Source: Mycobacterium sp.
GTDB lineage: Bacteria; Actinomycetota; Actinomycetes; Mycobacteriales; Mycobacteriaceae
DNA: 56,480 nucleotides
Direction of reading: 5' to 3'
Assembly (NCBI RefSeq): GCF_025965855.1
Contig: NZ_JAOPWB010000039.1
Span: 1-56,480 of the forward strand
Shown here: piece after piece, positions 1 to 9,784 of the stretch
How positions within the stretch are numbered: position 1 is the first letter of the stretch
Layout of the letters: every line of letters begins with the position of its first letter
Notes under the pieces: model-generated
Told to the model about the DNA's origin: nothing
The model's input: the letters and a program-made list of their open reading frames with translations, nothing else
The model's database searches: none
Made by a program: the position numbers and the translations under genes

Positions 1-762
<762 letters not shown>

Positions 763-955
763 ATAGGAGGGGAGGAACGCCGTTCGGTCGATTGACGAAC
801 CCTCGGAGACGCTAGCGCGTTCCGTTGGTCTCGTCACGTTGGGAGACACCCGGCGTTTCCCCCACGGCAATCCGCGAAAAGCCCAGGAGCGCCAGGGATT
901 TGCGCAGGTCACAACTCCGATATCGGAGCGTGATTGCGTCGTTATCGTTCCGTTA

Positions 956-971
956 CGTGAGCTATCTCACA
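956..971. promoter_or_regulatory. CRP-type binding site upstream of rpfA
   Basis: CGTGA-N6-TCACA (minus strand TGTGA-N6-TCACG) matches the mycobacterial CRP (Rv3676) consensus TGTGA-N6-TCACA at nine of ten positions. It touches the 3' end of moaD2 (stop at 975). Rv3676 control of rpfA is established in M. tuberculosis, so the site most likely acts on rpfA. It lies about 190 nt upstream of the riboswitch, so a promoter between about 770 and 950 is expected. A separate perfect 14-bp palindrome CTCCGATATCGGAG is at 915-928. Confidence 0.7.
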
Positions 972-974
972 GTT

Positions 975-1265
975 TCAGCCGCCGGCGAAGGGAGGCAGAA
1001 CGTCGATCGTGTCACCGGTCTGTAACGGCGTGGTTTCGTCGCGAACCGCGATGCCGTCGCACAGGTAGGAGCATCGGCTCATCACGGTGGCGAGGCGAGA
1101 TCCCCGAACGCCGAGGCGCTCGACCAATTCGGCCACCGTGGTGCCCGGACGCACCACCAGCGTCTCCGATTCGGCGCCCGCCGCCGCGCGCGCGGCGGCG
1201 AAGTAGCGGACCGTCACCTGGAGTCCCTCCGCTTCGACCGGGGTCTGCCCCATGGGGCTAGCCAC
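975..1265 (-). CDS. moaD2: Molybdopterin synthase small subunit MoaD2
   Basis: Ubiquitin-like sulfur carrier of molybdenum cofactor synthesis; its C-terminal Gly-Gly is thiocarboxylated by an E1-like enzyme and donates sulfur to precursor Z with MoaE. The 96-residue reading ends in DVLPPFAGG, the diagnostic tail, and shows the beta-grasp pattern VTVRYFAAARAAAG...TVAELVERL. The start is GTG 1265, overlapping the moaA2 stop, or ATG 1253 (92 residues); the sequence does not decide. It is the last gene of a run YccF protein-moaA2-moaD2 in which successive genes overlap, so they are almost certainly cotranscribed. Ortholog of Rv0868c. Confidence 0.92.
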   Translation of the reverse strand: MASPMGQTPVEAEGLQVTVRYFAAARAAAGAESETLVVRPGTTVAELVERLGVRGSRLATVMSRCSYLCDGIAVRDETTPLQTGDTIDVLPPFAGG

Positions 1266-2337
1266 CGATCGCGCTCATCGGGCGCGCGGGCTGGATGAAG
1301 TCGGGATCGTTGATGCCATGGCCGGCGGGTTTGCCCCACATCGCGGCACGCCACGCCGCCTCGATCGCGTCGTCGCCGGCCCCGCCGCGTAGCAGGCCCC
1401 GAAGGTCGGTCTCCTCGGCCGAGAACAGGCAGCTGCGAATTTGGCCATCGGCCGTCAGCCGGGTGCGGTCGCAGGTCGAGCAGAAGGCGTGCGACACCGA
1501 CGCGATGACACCGAACTTTGCGCTGGGCGTGTCCGGGCCCGTGTCGACCAGCCAGAGCTCGGCCGGGGCCGAACCGCGCGGCGCCGGGTCCGGGCGCAGC
1601 CGGAAGTGCGGGCGCAGCACCGCCAGCACTTGGTCCGCGGTCAGCGCGGCGCCGCGGCGCCACCGATGCCCGGCGTCCAGCGGCATCTGCTCGATGACCC
1701 GCAATTGATAGCCATGCTCGAGGCAGAACCGCAACAGGCCGACGACATCCTCACGCCCGGTCGCGGGGGCGAGCACGGCGTTGACTTTGACCGGTGTCAG
1801 GCCGGCCTGTTTGGCGGCCGCCAAGCCGTCGAGCACGTCGGCGAGCCGGTCCCGGCGGGTGATGGCCGCAAAGTGGTCTGGGTCCACGCTGTCCATCGAC
1901 ACGTTGACCCGATCCAGGCCTGCCTCCGCGAGCGCGGCGGCCCGCCGCGCCAGCCCCACCCCGTTGGTGGTCACCGAGATCTCGGGGCGGGGCCGTAGAC
2001 CGGCGGCGACGGCGACCACCTCTTCGAGGTGGCGGGACAACAGGGGCTCGCCACCGGTGAACCGCACGCTGGTGACGCCGAGCCGGGTGACGGCGATGTG
2101 CATCAGCCTGGCCAGCTCGTCGGGGCGCAGCAATTGCTCCCCGGGGAGCCAGTCGAGGCCCTCGGCCGGCATGCAATAGCTGCAACGCAGATTGCAGCGA
2201 TCGGTCAGCGACACCCGCAGATCGGTGGCGGCCCGTCCATAGGTGTCCAGCAGCGGGCCGCTGCCGGGAACGTCGCGGGCGACGTCGCCGTCGGTGCGGC
2301 TTCGCACCGTCGGTAAGCCCAAGGCGGTCAGGGTCAT
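1258..2337 (-). CDS. moaA2: GTP 3',8-cyclase MoaA2 (radical SAM)
   Basis: First step of molybdenum cofactor synthesis: radical-SAM conversion of GTP to 3',8-cyclo-GTP. Of 359 residues, the N-terminal SAM cluster motif CNLRCSYC (CxxxCxxC) lies at about 48-55 inside LTDRCNLRCSYCMPAEGL. The second cluster is formed near residues 285-305 by CSTCDRTR and a later Cys in IRSCLF. The chain ends in a Gly-Gly (SAIGG), as needed for activity in characterised MoaA. The start ATG 2337 overlaps the stop of the upstream gene by ATGA. Ortholog of Rv0869c. Confidence 0.95.
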   Translation of the reverse strand: MTLTALGLPTVRSRTDGDVARDVPGSGPLLDTYGRAATDLRVSLTDRCNLRCSYCMPAEGLDWLPGEQLLRPDELARLMHIAVTRLGVTSVRFTGGEPLLSRHLEEVVAVAAGLRPRPEISVTTNGVGLARRAAALAEAGLDRVNVSMDSVDPDHFAAITRRDRLADVLDGLAAAKQAGLTPVKVNAVLAPATGREDVVGLLRFCLEHGYQLRVIEQMPLDAGHRWRRGAALTADQVLAVLRPHFRLRPDPAPRGSAPAELWLVDTGPDTPSAKFGVIASVSHAFCSTCDRTRLTADGQIRSCLFSAEETDLRGLLRGGAGDDAIEAAWRAAMWGKPAGHGINDPDFIQPARPMSAIGG

Positions 2338-2732
2338 AAGGTCGCCGGTGCGGGAGCGGAATCGATCGCAACGATGTCTTTACCCAGCGGCATCAGCGAC
2401 ACCGGGATCAACTTGAGGTTGGCCAGCGCCAGCGGAATGCCGATGATCGTGATCGCCATCGCCGCCGCGGTCACCAGATGACCGATCGCCAGCCACAACC
2501 CAAATAGCACCACCCAGATGACATTCCCGATCAGGGCGCCGGTCCCGGCGGTCGGCTTGTCGACGATCGTCCGGCCGAACGGCCATAACGCGTAGGAGGC
2601 GATGCGCAACGACGCGAAGCCGAAGGGAATGGTGACGATGAGCAGGAAACTGATGAGCGCCGCCAGCAGGTATCCGGCGGCCATCCAGAGGCCGCCGAAC
2701 ACAAGCCAGATGACGTTCAGGATCAGGCGCAT
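2334..2732 (-). CDS. YccF-domain membrane protein
   Basis: A 132-residue integral membrane protein made of two similar halves, each with the YccF (DUF307) pattern: NVIWLVFGGLWMAAGY near the N-terminus and NVIWVVLFGLWLAIGH near residue 70, followed by hydrophobic segments with IPFG or IPLA turns. Three or four membrane spans are likely. Biochemical function is unknown; the family is widespread in bacteria. ATG 2732 has GGAGGAGA-like purines just upstream. It is first in an overlapping run with moaA2 and moaD2. That position matches Rv0870c of M. tuberculosis, but any link to molybdenum cofactor is only by location. Confidence 0.88.
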   Translation of the reverse strand: MRLILNVIWLVFGGLWMAAGYLLAALISFLLIVTIPFGFASLRIASYALWPFGRTIVDKPTAGTGALIGNVIWVVLFGLWLAIGHLVTAAAMAITIIGIPLALANLKLIPVSLMPLGKDIVAIDSAPAPATL

Positions 2733-2892
2733 GTCTCCTCCAGCGGTAATGCCAGACTACCGAGTGACGGTAACGGGGGTGCTCGTCAGGCGGGCATCCG
2801 AGTAGGATCAGAACTCAACATGCGTCCTGCGCAGGCGGGACGCTTCTTGCGTTGCCCATCCTAGTGATCCGTCAGACAAGCAGGTGAGACCA

Positions 2893-3303
2893 GTGCCGAC
2901 CGGCAAGGTTAAGTGGTACGACGCCGAAAAGGGGTTTGGCTTCCTGTCGCAGGAGGACGGCGAGGACGTCTACGTCCGCTCGTCCGCGTTGCCCGCCGGG
3001 GTCGAGGGGCTCAAAGCGGGACAGCGAGTGGAATTCGGCGTCGCATCCGGCCGGCGCGGACCGCAGGCGTTAAGTCTCAAGCTGATCGATCCGCCGCCCA
3101 GCCTTGCCAAGACGCGCCGTGAGGCGGCGCCGGTCGAGCACAAGCACAGCCCCGACGAGCTGCACGGGATGGTCGAGGACATGATCACGCTGCTGGAAAG
3201 CGCCGTGCAGCCCGAGTTGCGCAAGGGTCGATACCCGGACCGCAAGACCGCCCGTCGGGTGTCCGAGGTGGTCAAGGCCGTGGCCCAGGAGCTCGACTCC
3301 TAG
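2893..3303 (+). CDS. cspB: Cold-shock-domain protein CspB
   Basis: Single-stranded nucleic-acid binding protein. Residues 1-65 form the cold-shock domain, with the RNP-1-like KGFGFLSQE after GKVKWYDAE and an RNP-2-like [12 protein letters not shown]-terminal extension of about 70 residues follows ([19 protein letters not shown]...), typical of the mycobacterial CspB/Rv0871 type and about twice the usual CspA length. GTG 2893 (136 residues, PTGKVKWYD) is chosen over the in-frame GTG at 2884 because it matches the conserved N-terminus. It is monocistronic, with an unoccupied stretch before fadE10. Confidence 0.93.
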   Translation: MPTGKVKWYDAEKGFGFLSQEDGEDVYVRSSALPAGVEGLKAGQRVEFGVASGRRGPQALSLKLIDPPPSLAKTRREAAPVEHKHSPDELHGMVEDMITLLESAVQPELRKGRYPDRKTARRVSEVVKAVAQELDS

Positions 3304-3445
3304 CTGCGTCTAGGTTCTCCACCCGCTTCCGGCCTCTTCCGGCGAGACCGGCGACTACTGGTCACTTTTGTCACGATTCGCCGTAGTATGCGGTCAGAGA
3401 CTGGGTACCCAAGCCTCGATGTGAGTCGTTAGCGAGGAGGCGGCG

Positions 3446-5398
3446 ATGGCACAGCAAGCGCAGGTCACCGAGGAACAAGCGAGGGCCCTCGCCGAGGAAT
3501 CCCGCGAAAGCGGTTGGGACAAACCGTCGTTCGCCAAGGGACTGTTTCTCGGTCACTTTCCGTTAGAGCTCATCCACCCGTTTCCGAAGCCATCCGATGC
3601 CGACGAGGCGCGCACCCGCGCCTTCCTGGGCAGGCTGCGGGAGTTCCTTGACACCGTCGAGGGCAGCGTCATCGAGCGCGACGCGCAGATCCCCGACGAA
3701 TACGTGAAGGGCTTGGCCGAACTGGGCTGCTTCGGCATGAAGATACCCACTGAATACGGCGGCCTGGGCATGTCGCAAGTCGCCTACAACCGGGCACTCG
3801 TGATGATTTCGTCGGTTCATCCCAGCCTCGGCGCACTATTGTCGGCCCACCAGTCGATCGGCGTACCCGAGCCGCTCAAACTCGCCGGGACCCCCGAACA
3901 GAAGCGGAAGTTCTTGCCGCGCTGCGCCGCTGGCGGCGTATCGGCGTTTCTGCTCACCGAACCGGACGTGGGATCGGACCCGGCGCGGCTGGCGTCGACG
4001 GCTACACCGGTCGAGGACGGGAAGGCATACGAACTCGAGGGCGTGAAGTTGTGGACCACCAACGGCGTGGTCGCCGAACTGCTGGTGGTCATGGCCCGGG
4101 TGCCCAAGGGCGACGGGCACCGCGGCGGGATCAGCGCGTTCGTCGTCGAGGCCGATTCCCCCGGGATCACCGTGGAGCGGCGCAACAAGTTCATGGGGTT
4201 GCGCGGCATCGAGAACGGCGTCACCAGGCTGCACCGGGTGCGGGTGCCCGCCGAAAACCTGATCGGCCGGGAAGGCGACGGCCTGAAGATCGCGCTGACC
4301 ACGCTGAACGCCGGGCGGCTGTCGATTCCCGCGAGCGCGACGGGATCGTCGAAGTGGGCGCTGAAGATTGCCCGCGAATGGTCCGGCGAGCGCGTGCAAT
4401 GGGGCAAGCCGCTCGCCAAACACGAAGCGGTGGCGAGCAAGATCTCGTTCATCGCCGCGACCACGTACGCGCTTGACGCGGTGCTCGAGCTGTCCGCTCA
4501 GATGGCCGACGAAGGCCGCAACGACATCCGGATAGAGGCGGCGCTGGCCAAGTTGTGGTCCAGCGAGATGTCCTGCCTGATCGCCGACGAGCTCTTGCAG
4601 ATCCGCGGCGGGCGTGGCTATGAGAGCGCGGAGTCGCTGGCCGCGCGCGGGGAGCGCGCGGTGCCGGCCGAGCAGGTGGTGCGCGACCTGCGGATCAACC
4701 GCATCTTCGAGGGATCCAGCGAGATCATGCGGCTGCTCATCGCGCGGGAGGCCGTCGACGCCCACCTGAGCGCGGCCGGTGACCTCGCCAAACCCGACAC
4801 GGGGTTGCGGCAGAAGGCCGCCGCGGCCGTCGGAGCGAGCGGCTTCTACGCAAAGTGGTTGCCACAGTTGGTATTCGGCGAAGGGCAGCGGCCCACCGCG
4901 TACAGCGAGTTCGGCCCGTTGGCGTCCCACCTGCGGTTCGTCGAACGCTCCACCCGCAAGCTGGCCCGCAACACCTTCTACGGTATGGCGCGCTGGCAGG
5001 CCAGGCTCGAGCAAAGGCAGGGATTCCTGGGGCGCATCGTCGACATCGGCGCGGAGCTGTTCGCGATGTCGGCGGCCTGCGTGCGCGCCGAGGGTCAGCG
5101 GGCAGCGGACCCGGCCGTCGGCCGGCAGGCGTACGAGCTGGCCGACACGTTCTGTCAGCAAGCGACCCTGCGGGTCGAGGCCCTGTTCCAGGCGTTGTGG
5201 ACCAACACCGACAGCAGCGACGTCCGGCTGACCCACGACGTGCTGGAAGGCCGGTACACCTGGCTCGAGGACGGGATCCTCGATCAGTCGGAGGGCACCG
5301 GACCGTGGATAGCGCATTGGGAACCGGGGGAGTCGACCGAGACCAACCTGGCCCGCCGGTTCCTGACCGCGGCCCCCTCGACGGAGGCCACACTCTAG
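3446..5398 (+). CDS. fadE10: Acyl-CoA dehydrogenase FadE10
   Basis: FAD-dependent acyl-CoA dehydrogenase of 650 residues, matching Rv0873 in length and position. The N-terminal helical domain, the beta-barrel with FLLTEPDVGSDPARL (about residue 168) and LKLWTTNG-type segment (about 203), and the C-terminal helical domain with IRGGRGYESAES and NRIFEGSSEIMRL are visible. The Glu in IFEGSSE is where many family members carry the catalytic base. About 200 further residues follow the core, as in very-long-chain-type enzymes. The start ATG 3446 has AGCGAGGAGGCGG upstream. M. tuberculosis has a PE_PGRS gene between cspB and fadE10 that is absent here. The physiological substrate is not known. Confidence 0.94.
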   Translation: MAQQAQVTEEQARALAEESRESGWDKPSFAKGLFLGHFPLELIHPFPKPSDADEARTRAFLGRLREFLDTVEGSVIERDAQIPDEYVKGLAELGCFGMKIPTEYGGLGMSQVAYNRALVMISSVHPSLGALLSAHQSIGVPEPLKLAGTPEQKRKFLPRCAAGGVSAFLLTEPDVGSDPARLASTATPVEDGKAYELEGVKLWTTNGVVAELLVVMARVPKGDGHRGGISAFVVEADSPGITVERRNKFMGLRGIENGVTRLHRVRVPAENLIGREGDGLKIALTTLNAGRLSIPASATGSSKWALKIAREWSGERVQWGKPLAKHEAVASKISFIAATTYALDAVLELSAQMADEGRNDIRIEAALAKLWSSEMSCLIADELLQIRGGRGYESAESLAARGERAVPAEQVVRDLRINRIFEGSSEIMRLLIAREAVDAHLSAAGDLAKPDTGLRQKAAAAVGASGFYAKWLPQLVFGEGQRPTAYSEFGPLASHLRFVERSTRKLARNTFYGMARWQARLEQRQGFLGRIVDIGAELFAMSAACVRAEGQRAADPAVGRQAYELADTFCQQATLRVEALFQALWTNTDSSDVRLTHDVLEGRYTWLEDGILDQSEGTGPWIAHWEPGESTETNLARRFLTAAPSTEATL

Positions 5399-5428
5399 GC
5401 GCCGACCGCTGGGGGCAGACTTGTCACC

Positions 5429-6433
5429 ATGGCCTCCTATGTCGCCCCTGCGGGCGAATTCACCCGCGACACCAACTACATCAACACCCGCATCACCGCC
5501 GACGGACGCGACGGCTACCCGGTAGAGCCCGGCCGGTATCGGCTCATCGTGGCCCGCGCCTGCCCGTGGGCCAACCGCGCGATCATCGTCCGGCGGTTGC
5601 TGGGCCTGGAAGGCGCTCTGTCCATTGGGTTTTGCGGACCCACCCACGACAAGCGCAGCTGGACTTTCGACCTGGACCCGGGCGGCGTCGACCCGGTGCT
5701 GAAGATCCCGCGGCTGCAGGACGCCTACTTCAAACGCTTCCCCGACTACCCCAAAGGCATCACGGTCCCGGCAATCGTCGACGTACCGACCGGTGCGGTG
5801 GTCACCAACGATTTCGCGCAGATGACGCTGGGTCTCTCCACCGAGTGGACCGCCTACCACCGCGACGGCGCTCCCCAGCTATACCCGGAGCCGCTGCGCG
5901 CCGAGATCGACGAGGTGAGCAAGAGGGTCTACACCGAGATCAACAACGGCGTCTACCGCTGCGGCTTCGCCGGCTCGCAGCAGGCCTACGAAGCGGCCTA
6001 CAACCGGCTGTTCACCGCGTTGGATTGGGTGAGCGATCGCCTGGCCAACAAGCGATACCTGGTGGGCGACACCATCACCGAGGCGGACGTGCGGCTGTTC
6101 ACCACCCTGGCCCGCTTCGACCCCGTCTACCAGGGGCACTTCAAGTGCAATCGAAGCAAACTGTCCGAGATGCCGGTGTTGTGGGCCTATGCGCGTGACC
6201 TGTTCCAGACGCCGGGTTTCGGCGATACCGTCGACTTCGTCCAGATCAAGCAGCACTACTACATCGTGCACGCCGACATCAACCCAACCCGCATCGTGCC
6301 CAAGGGCCCGGACCTTTCCGGCTGGCTGACCCCACACGGGCGGGAAACCTTGGGCGGCAGGCCTTTCGGGGACGGAAGCCCCCCCGGACCCCCTGTCGAG
6401 GGCGAACGAGTGCCGGCCGGCCACGGCGCGTAA
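5429..6433 (+). CDS. Xi-class glutathione S-transferase-like protein (glutathionyl-hydroquinone reductase family)
   Basis: A 334-residue protein of the ECM4/YqjG family. Characterised members reduce glutathionyl-hydroquinones with a catalytic cysteine. Here the signature is Cys45 in ARACPWANRAII, followed by a helical C-terminal GST domain with TEADVRLFTTLARFDPVYQGHFKCN. Mycobacteria make mycothiol instead of glutathione, so the thiol partner is probably mycothiol (inference). Start ATG 5429, 30 nt after fadE10, so cotranscription is likely. The last 35 residues are Gly/Pro-rich and may be a non-conserved extension. A long inverted repeat follows at 6467-6523. Confidence 0.87.
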   Translation: MASYVAPAGEFTRDTNYINTRITADGRDGYPVEPGRYRLIVARACPWANRAIIVRRLLGLEGALSIGFCGPTHDKRSWTFDLDPGGVDPVLKIPRLQDAYFKRFPDYPKGITVPAIVDVPTGAVVTNDFAQMTLGLSTEWTAYHRDGAPQLYPEPLRAEIDEVSKRVYTEINNGVYRCGFAGSQQAYEAAYNRLFTALDWVSDRLANKRYLVGDTITEADVRLFTTLARFDPVYQGHFKCNRSKLSEMPVLWAYARDLFQTPGFGDTVDFVQIKQHYYIVHADINPTRIVPKGPDLSGWLTPHGRETLGGRPFGDGSPPGPPVEGERVPAGHGA

Positions 6434-6466
6434 CGGGCCCACCACAGAACGTCACGGGCCCACCGC

Positions 6467-6523
6467 CGAACGTCGACTTGATTGCGCGCATCGTGTCGTT
6501 TTCGCGCATCAACTCCACGTTCG
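6467..6523. terminator. Inverted repeat (family A) between convergent genes
   Basis: Left arm CGAACGTCGACTTGATTGCG and right arm beginning GCGCATCAACTCCACGTTCG are complementary apart from two substitutions and a one-base bulge; the loop is T-rich. It sits between the ends of the GST-like gene and the oppositely oriented DUF559 gene, so it is probably a bidirectional terminator. Two relatives occur at 7432-7488 and 26546-26601. Confidence 0.65.
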
Positions 6524-6528
6524 GGGTG

Positions 6529-7395
6529 TCATAGCGGGCAACCGGCCGCCAGCAGCGCACTTCGGGTGCGCGCAACCACGACATGGGGTCGGTATCGGAG
6601 CAGGTCGGCGCTGACCCGAATGATCCTCCAGCCCCAGGCATCGAGCTCGGCCAATCGATCGATGTCCCGGGTGCGCCGCGCAGGATCGGTCCAATGTTGC
6701 GCGCCGTCGAATTCGACGCCGACCTTCCATTCCTCCCAGCCCATATCGATCCGCGCGACGACCGCAGCCCACCCGTCGAGCACCTCTATCTGCGTCTGGG
6801 GTCGCGGCAATCCACCGCCGACGAGGACCAGGCGGGTCTTGGTTTCGTACGGCGATTCGGCGCCCGCGTCGGCCAAATGCAGAACCCGCCGCAGCTGAAC
6901 CAACCCGCGCGCGCCACGATGGCGGTCGGCAATCAGCTCGACGTCGGCTGCCTTCAGCTCGCTTGCATGCATGAGCGCGTCCAGCCGAATCACCGCCGCA
7001 GTCAAGCCTTTTCGCCTGCCCAGGTCGAATGCCGTGCGGGCGGGCGTCGTTATGCGAATCCGGTCGCGCACACAGGTCTCGTCGTCGTCCAGGCTGTCGC
7101 TGTGCAGAATGATGCCGTGCACCTTGTCGCGGCTGGGCCGGTTCAGCTCGGCCGGCAGCCAGTCGTCGATCCATGCCGCGCGGTGCAACGCCGCAGCCGA
7201 TAGGCCCGCCACCGTCGCGGTCCGCTCGGACCACAGCCAGGCGGCCACCGCCCGGGTTACGGGCGTCAACCTCTGGCCGCGGCGGATGTAGACGTTGCGA
7301 TGGACCATCTCGAAATCGGTCCGCAACCGATGCCGGGTGACGGCTTTGGCGGCGAGCGCGTCGGTGCCTCTGAATGGCCAGTCCAGGATCTCCAT
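6529..7395 (-). CDS. DUF559-type PD-(D/E)XK nuclease-like protein
   Basis: A 288-residue protein of a type common in actinobacteria, with an N-terminal AbiEi-like winged-helix region (ALAAKAVTRHRLRTDF, VHRNVYIRRG, AAALHRAAWID) and a C-terminal Vsr/DUF559-like nuclease core. The core shows KVGVEFDGAQHW followed by RDIDRLAELDAWGWRIIRVS, the usual D/E...Q and Arg-rich helix arrangement. The start ATG 7395 (MEILDWPF) is preferred over the longer in-frame start at 7473, because related proteins begin at this motif and an inverted repeat lies between them. The AbiEi-like part recalls antitoxins, but no toxin partner is adjacent. The function is unknown. Confidence 0.75.
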   Translation of the reverse strand: MEILDWPFRGTDALAAKAVTRHRLRTDFEMVHRNVYIRRGQRLTPVTRAVAAWLWSERTATVAGLSAAALHRAAWIDDWLPAELNRPSRDKVHGIILHSDSLDDDETCVRDRIRITTPARTAFDLGRRKGLTAAVIRLDALMHASELKAADVELIADRHRGARGLVQLRRVLHLADAGAESPYETKTRLVLVGGGLPRPQTQIEVLDGWAAVVARIDMGWEEWKVGVEFDGAQHWTDPARRTRDIDRLAELDAWGWRIIRVSADLLRYRPHVVVARTRSALLAAGCPL

Positions 7396-7431
7396 GGACA
7401 CACGGTGCAGGTCCGCACTGACATGTTCGGC

Positions 7432-7488
7432 CCAACGTCGAGTTGTGGTGCAAAATCGTCCCGTTTGACGCAACGACTCGACGCTCGG
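7432..7488. repeat. Degenerate inverted repeat (family A)
   Basis: Left CCAACGTCGAGTTGT and right ACGACTCGACGCTCGG form an imperfect hairpin of the same family as 26546-26601. It lies directly after the DUF2771 gene (minus strand, stop 7499), so it can end that transcript before the DUF559 gene. Confidence 0.55.
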
Positions 7489-7498
7489 CGTTGCGAGG

Positions 7499-8002
7499 TT
7501 AAGAGGTCAGGCGCACTGACCATTCCGCGTGCGGAACGGCGCGAATGGTGCTGATGTCGTTGACCTGTCCGTCGTCGACCACCAACGTCAGCAACTGCAC
7601 GACTATCCCGGTCAGCCGGCCGCGCTGCGGGTCGACCGAGGGAATGGTGACCGCGAGCCGCGAGCCCGGTCGAAACATGGTCGTGGCGGTGTCGGCGGGA
7701 TCCTCATACACCTGCAGCAGCCGCCAGGGCGCCCGCGCGATGGCCGCGGGGACCGAAAGTTGCACCGGGCAATGCTCGTTGAACGGTAGCTCGCCCTGGG
7801 TCTGCGGCGTCTGGCAGTCGTTGAGGTTGAGCACATCGCAGTACAGGTACGGCCCCACCCGGGTCAGGTGCCCGTGCGAGTACGCGCTGATCTCGGGTTG
7901 CTGCGGGCCGGTGCGGCGTACGAGCAGCCAGGTTCCGACCCCAGCCCCAACGCACGCCAATACCACCAAGGTCGCGGCGAGCGCGACCACGCCGCGTTTC
8001 AC
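7499..8002 (-). CDS. Membrane-anchored DUF2771-like protein (Rv0875c type)
   Basis: A 167-residue protein with an N-terminal uncleaved or signal-type helix at residues 4-28 (VVALAATLVVLACVGAGVGT) and an extracytoplasmic domain containing two close Cys (YLYCDVLNLNDCQ) and a third in NEHCPVQL. Function is unknown. The start ATG 8002 overlaps the end of the upstream permease by ATGA, so the two are translationally coupled, the same arrangement as Rv0876c-Rv0875c. The DUF2771 label is from memory of the family and should be confirmed. Confidence 0.8.
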   Translation of the reverse strand: MKRGVVALAATLVVLACVGAGVGTWLLVRRTGPQQPEISAYSHGHLTRVGPYLYCDVLNLNDCQTPQTQGELPFNEHCPVQLSVPAAIARAPWRLLQVYEDPADTATTMFRPGSRLAVTIPSVDPQRGRLTGIVVQLLTLVVDDGQVNDISTIRAVPHAEWSVRLTS

Positions 8003-9699
8003 TCCGGCACCGCCGCCGGCCTACCGGCGCCACGGCGCATCCCCTCCTGCTCGACCATGACGGGCCGATTGCCGCCCAGGCCGGGGATCAACGAGTCGCC
8101 GCGGAAGCTGACCAGGGTCTGGGCCAGGCCGAGGATGAGCAGGGCGCTGACCGCGGTGAAGCCGATCCACAATTCCGTGTACACCAGGACGCCTAGCGCC
8201 CCACCCAGCACCCACGCCAGCTGCAGCGTCGATTCCGATCGCCCGAATCCCGATGCCCGCGACTCCTCGGGCAGATCGTGTTGCAAGGAGGCGTCGAGAG
8301 AGGCCTTCGCGATCGCGCTGGCCCCCGAGGTGACCAGGGTGGCAATCACGGCCACCATCAGGGTTCCCGCCACGGCGGCCGCCAAGGCGACGGCGCACAC
8401 CGCCACCGCGCAGCGCACCACCAGCACTGCGGGCCTGCCCAGTTGCAGGCGTGCGCTGGTGAAGTTTCCGGCAAAGTTGCCGATCGCGGCCGCGGCGCCG
8501 ATCATCCCCAGCATTGCCAGTTGAGCCCACCCGTTGGCTTGATGCGCCTTGGCGACAAACGCCGGGTACAAGAACAGGAAGCCGACCATCACCTTGATGG
8601 TGCAATTACCCCATAGCGAGGTGATGATGTTGCGGCCGAACGGTTGTCGAAGCGTTCCGCCGACCTTTTTGACCTCACCGGGCCAGCTTCGCTGCGGTTG
8701 GCCGCTGTCGCGTCGGTAGCTCAGGGTGGCCGGGACTTCGCCCGCGGTCACCTCGACCCAGCGCGGGATCCGCATCGACAGCAAAGCACCGGCGATCGTG
8801 ACGGCGACGACGACGATCAACGCGCCGGGGAGCTTGAAGAGGTGGGTGCAGACGAACTCGACGCCGCCCGCGATGGCCCCGCCGGCGATGGTCCCGCCGA
8901 GTAGTCCGAATACCGTGAGCCGGGAATTGACCCGCACCAGGTCGATGGTCGGCGGCATCACCCTCGGTGTCACCGCGCTCCGCAACACGCTGAACGACTT
9001 CGACAGCACCATCATCGCCAGCGCGCACGGATAGAGCACCATCGACGGGAAGCTGCCGGCGGCGCCGTCGTAGTTCATGATCAGCAGCACCGCCAGCACG
9101 GTGCGCAGCGCGAACGACAGCGCCAGCGCGACGCGCCGGCCGTGCTGGAGCCGGTCCAGCGCCGGGCCGATGAGCGGCGCGATCACCGCGAACGGCGCGA
9201 TCGTAATCAACAGGTACAGAGCCACTTTGGACTTGCTCTCCCCGCTGGCCGCGGCGAAGAACAAGGTGTTGGCCAGTGCGACGGCCATTGCCGAGTCGAC
9301 CGCGAAGTTGGCGACCACCGGCCACGTCAGCGCGGTCAGGCCCGACTTGTCGGCGCCGTCGGCGGTGGCGGCCCGCTGCACCATCCAGTACATGCGGGAA
9401 CCCATTTCACGGCTTCGCAGTGCCGCTGCGCGGGTAACGGTGATGCGTTCGCTGGCGGCGGGACCGCGTGGGGGCGCGGCGCTATTGCGGTCGGGCTCTG
9501 GCTGCTCACCCAGTGGCGGGAGATAACGGTTCGCGCTCGGCGACGGCGGCCGACGGCGCGACCGGCGATAGTCGGAGTCGTCGGCCGGGTAGTTGGCCAT
9601 GCCGGGATGCTGGTTGGCCGAGCCTTTGAGGCCCGAGCGGGTCCGGCGGCCCGGGTTAGAGGCCACCCGGACCCGATCATCACGCCGCCGTCCAGACAC
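7999..9699 (-). CDS. Major facilitator-type transmembrane protein (Rv0876c type)
   Basis: Long polytopic membrane protein with about 11-12 hydrophobic segments, beginning near residue 125 (LTWPVVANFAVDSAMAVALA) after a hydrophilic, Arg-rich N-terminal tail. A family-typical loop LDRLQHGRRVALALSF follows the third span. The substrate is unknown. The full frame from GTG 9699 gives 566 residues and has AGGA about 12 nt upstream. ATG 9600 (533 residues, MANYPADD) is an alternative without a clear ribosome site. It is coupled to the downstream DUF2771-like gene by a 4-nt overlap and divergent from the DUF3027 gene. Confidence 0.85.
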   Translation of the reverse strand: MSGRRRDDRVRVASNPGRRTRSGLKGSANQHPGMANYPADDSDYRRSRRRPPSPSANRYLPPLGEQPEPDRNSAAPPRGPAASERITVTRAAALRSREMGSRMYWMVQRAATADGADKSGLTALTWPVVANFAVDSAMAVALANTLFFAAASGESKSKVALYLLITIAPFAVIAPLIGPALDRLQHGRRVALALSFALRTVLAVLLIMNYDGAAGSFPSMVLYPCALAMMVLSKSFSVLRSAVTPRVMPPTIDLVRVNSRLTVFGLLGGTIAGGAIAGGVEFVCTHLFKLPGALIVVVAVTIAGALLSMRIPRWVEVTAGEVPATLSYRRDSGQPQRSWPGEVKKVGGTLRQPFGRNIITSLWGNCTIKVMVGFLFLYPAFVAKAHQANGWAQLAMLGMIGAAAAIGNFAGNFTSARLQLGRPAVLVVRCAVAVCAVALAAAVAGTLMVAVIATLVTSGASAIAKASLDASLQHDLPEESRASGFGRSESTLQLAWVLGGALGVLVYTELWIGFTAVSALLILGLAQTLVSFRGDSLIPGLGGNRPVMVEQEGMRRGAGRPAAVPE

Positions 9700-9784
9700 A
9701 ACTCAATTCTGTCCTATGCCGGCAAGCAAACGTGGTGTGGCTCGCCAACCTAGTATTGGAGGCGCATTGCAGAGAGGGGACAGC

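Noticed and set aside
3836..5860. A 674-codon minus-strand frame opposite fadE10
   Set aside because: Arg/Gly/Pro-rich shadow of a well-supported gene, typical of high-GC DNA; no domain, start site or conservation visible.
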